Shown piece by piece: positions 4,917 through 6,188 of a DNA stretch of 6,188 nucleotides. The translations under genes and the position numbers were made by a program. The notes beneath the pieces are model-generated. The model did no database searches and had not been told where the DNA came from. It was given only the letters and a program-made list of their open reading frames with translations. This stretch comes from Verrucomicrobiales bacterium (GTDB lineage Bacteria; Verrucomicrobiota; Verrucomicrobiia; Limisphaerales; UBA1100), in contig DPAW01000223.1 of assembly GCA_003517285.1 (NCBI GenBank), positions 1-6,188 on the forward strand, in the 5' to 3' direction. How positions within the stretch are numbered: the stretch's first letter is position 1; each line of letters begins with the position of its first letter.

Positions 4917-6188
4917 TCGCCCGGCGTGCGGATGCGCTCCACCAGTTCCACGGCTTCTTCCGGCGGCGCGTCCGTATTACTGGAAACGGCAAAGGCGACC
5001 ACGAAGTTGACAATTGCGCCCACAGCACCAAAGGCGTTGGGCGTGATGCCGAGGAACCAGTTTTCCTTCATGCCGCCCAAGAACGAAGTGCCCGGGATAA
5101 ACATGATGCCCTTGTGCTGGAATACATAGAGCAGGGTGATGCCGAGGCCGGCGATCATGCCCGCAACGGCGCCCTGTCGGTTCATGTGCTTGGAGAAAAT
5201 GCCGAGCATAAGCACGGGGAAAATGGATGAGGCTGCGAGGCCAAAGGCGATGGCCACTGTGCCGGCGGCGAAGTCCGGCGGGTTTAGGCCAAAATAGCCG
5301 GCCAAGGCGATGGCGCCAACCATGGCCACGCGACTGGCGTTGAGTTCGTCCTGTTCGGAAATCTCCGGCTTCAGGATGCCTTTGAGTAGGTCATGCGAAA
5401 CGGCGGAGGAGATGGCCAGCAAAAGGCCGGCCGCGGTGGAGAGGGCGGCGGCCAGACCGCCGGCAACGACCAGAGCAATCACCCACCCGGGTAGTTTGGC
5501 AATTTCCGGGTTGGCGAGCACGATGATGTCCTTGTCCACGGTGGTCATCTCGTTGCCTTTCCAGCCGTATTCTTCAGCCTTCGGAGTAAAGGCTTCATTT
5601 TGGTCGTTGTAGTACTGGATTCGGTTGTCGCCGTTTTTATCTTCGAATCCAAGAAGGCCGGTCTTTTCCCAATTCTGAAACCACTCCGGGCGGTTTTTGT
5701 ATTCGAGGTTGCCCTCAACGTTGCCGATTTTTCCGGGTTGGATGGTTTCAGAAAGATTTAGTCTAGCCATGGCAGCGACGGCGGGGGCGGTGGTGTAGAG
5801 GATGGCGATGAAAACCAAGGCCCAGCCGGCGGAGAGGCGGGCGTCGCTGACTTTGGGCACGGTGAAAAAGCGGATGATTACGTGCGGTAGCCCGGCGGTG
5901 CCGATCATGAGCGACAGGGTGTAGGCGAACATGTTTAGCTTACTACCCATCACGCTGGTGGTGTATTCGCCAAAACCAAGGTCGGTGACCACCTGATCCA
6001 GCTTGGCCAATAGTGGGGTGCCGTCGGCTACGTCACCGCCGAGGCCCAGTTGTGGGATGGGGTTGCCGGTGAGTTGGAGTGAAATAAATACCGCGGGCAC
6101 GGTGTACGCGAAAATGAGCACGACATACTGAACAATCTGCGTGTAGGTGATGCCTTTCATGCCGCCCAAGACGGCGTAGAAAAACACG
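4913..6188 (-). CDS. Sodium:solute symporter large subunit (SSS family, VC_2705-like), C-terminal part, truncated by the window edge
   Basis: The reverse-strand frame is open to the window edge, leaving 424 visible residues and a TAA at 4915-4913. The GTG at 6187 is an internal valine, not the start. The protein is an inner-membrane sodium-coupled transporter (LeuT fold), related to acetate/solute permeases. YAVLGGMKGITYTQIVQYVVLI (4-25) is a characteristic SSS stretch. Helices are visible at about 15-38, 84-107, 118-140, 233-262, 286-301, 311-331, 338-357 and 383-402. GGLAAALSTAAGLLLAISSAVSHDLLKG (243-270) carries the conserved Ser-Thr pair (S250, T251) expected at the Na2 sodium site. Residues 141-232 form an unusually long hydrophilic insert between helices, with DKNGDNRIQYYN at 183-194. 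That insert and the overall style match the large-subunit VC_2705 subfamily rather than classical ActP or PutP. The missing N-terminus should be roughly 150-200 residues. The substrate is unknown; small carboxylates such as acetate are a guess. Confidence 0.85.
   Translation of the reverse strand, partial: VFFYAVLGGMKGITYTQIVQYVVLIFAYTVPAVFISLQLTGNPIPQLGLGGDVADGTPLLAKLDQVVTDLGFGEYTTSVMGSKLNMFAYTLSLMIGTAGLPHVIIRFFTVPKVSDARLSAGWALVFIAILYTTAPAVAAMARLNLSETIQPGKIGNVEGNLEYKNRPEWFQNWEKTGLLGFEDKNGDNRIQYYNDQNEAFTPKAEEYGWKGNEMTTVDKDIIVLANPEIAKLPGWVIALVVAGGLAAALSTAAGLLLAISSAVSHDLLKGILKPEISEQDELNASRVAMVGAIALAGYFGLNPPDFAAGTVAIAFGLAASSIFPVLMLGIFSKHMNRQGAVAGMIAGLGITLLYVFQHKGIMFIPGTSFLGGMKENWFLGITPNAFGAVGAIVNFVVAFAVSSNTDAPPEEAVELVERIRTPGD

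Overview
The window carries six protein-coding genes packed almost end to end, with no RNA gene, insertion sequence, CRISPR array or gene-free stretch over 100 bases. It looks like ordinary bacterial chromosome. Base composition is moderately GC-rich, Shine-Dalgarno signals are weak, and a VC_2705-type sodium:solute symporter, a short HPF and a TRZ/ATZ-type amidohydrolase occur together. By impression of protein style this suggests a Verrucomicrobiota or related PVC bacterium, but that is a low-confidence guess that only a database search could settle.

Layout. Bases 1-651 (+) encode the C-terminal part of an FGGY-family sugar kinase, most likely xylulokinase, cut off by the left edge. A 94-base gap with a 10-bp direct repeat follows. 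Then comes a short ribosome hibernation-promoting factor (746-1099, +). After 56 bases begins a tight three-gene run on the same strand: a metal-dependent amidohydrolase/deaminase of the chlorohydrolase-MtaD type (1156-2376), 8-amino-7-oxononanoate synthase BioF (2369-3550) and adenosylmethionine- or lysine-dependent DAPA aminotransferase BioA (3543-4916). Both junctions in the run are overlaps of exactly 8 bases. On the opposite strand, converging on bioA and sharing a TTAA with its stop codon, is the C-terminal part of a large sodium:solute symporter (4913-6188, -), cut off by the right edge.

How the genes work together. BioF and BioA catalyse consecutive steps of biotin ring assembly (pimeloyl thioester to KAPA to DAPA). 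BioD and BioB, needed to finish the vitamin, are not in the window. The amidohydrolase is apparently translationally coupled to bioF but has no established role in biotin synthesis, and is the most interesting functional question here. The kinase, HPF and symporter belong to sugar catabolism, stationary-phase ribosome protection and organic-acid/solute uptake, and show no evident link to biotin.

I found no convincing evidence of a wholly new system. The observations worth following are the amidohydrolase-biotin coupling, a cysteine cluster in BioA, an EF-hand-like loop in the symporter, and a potential start-codon hairpin.
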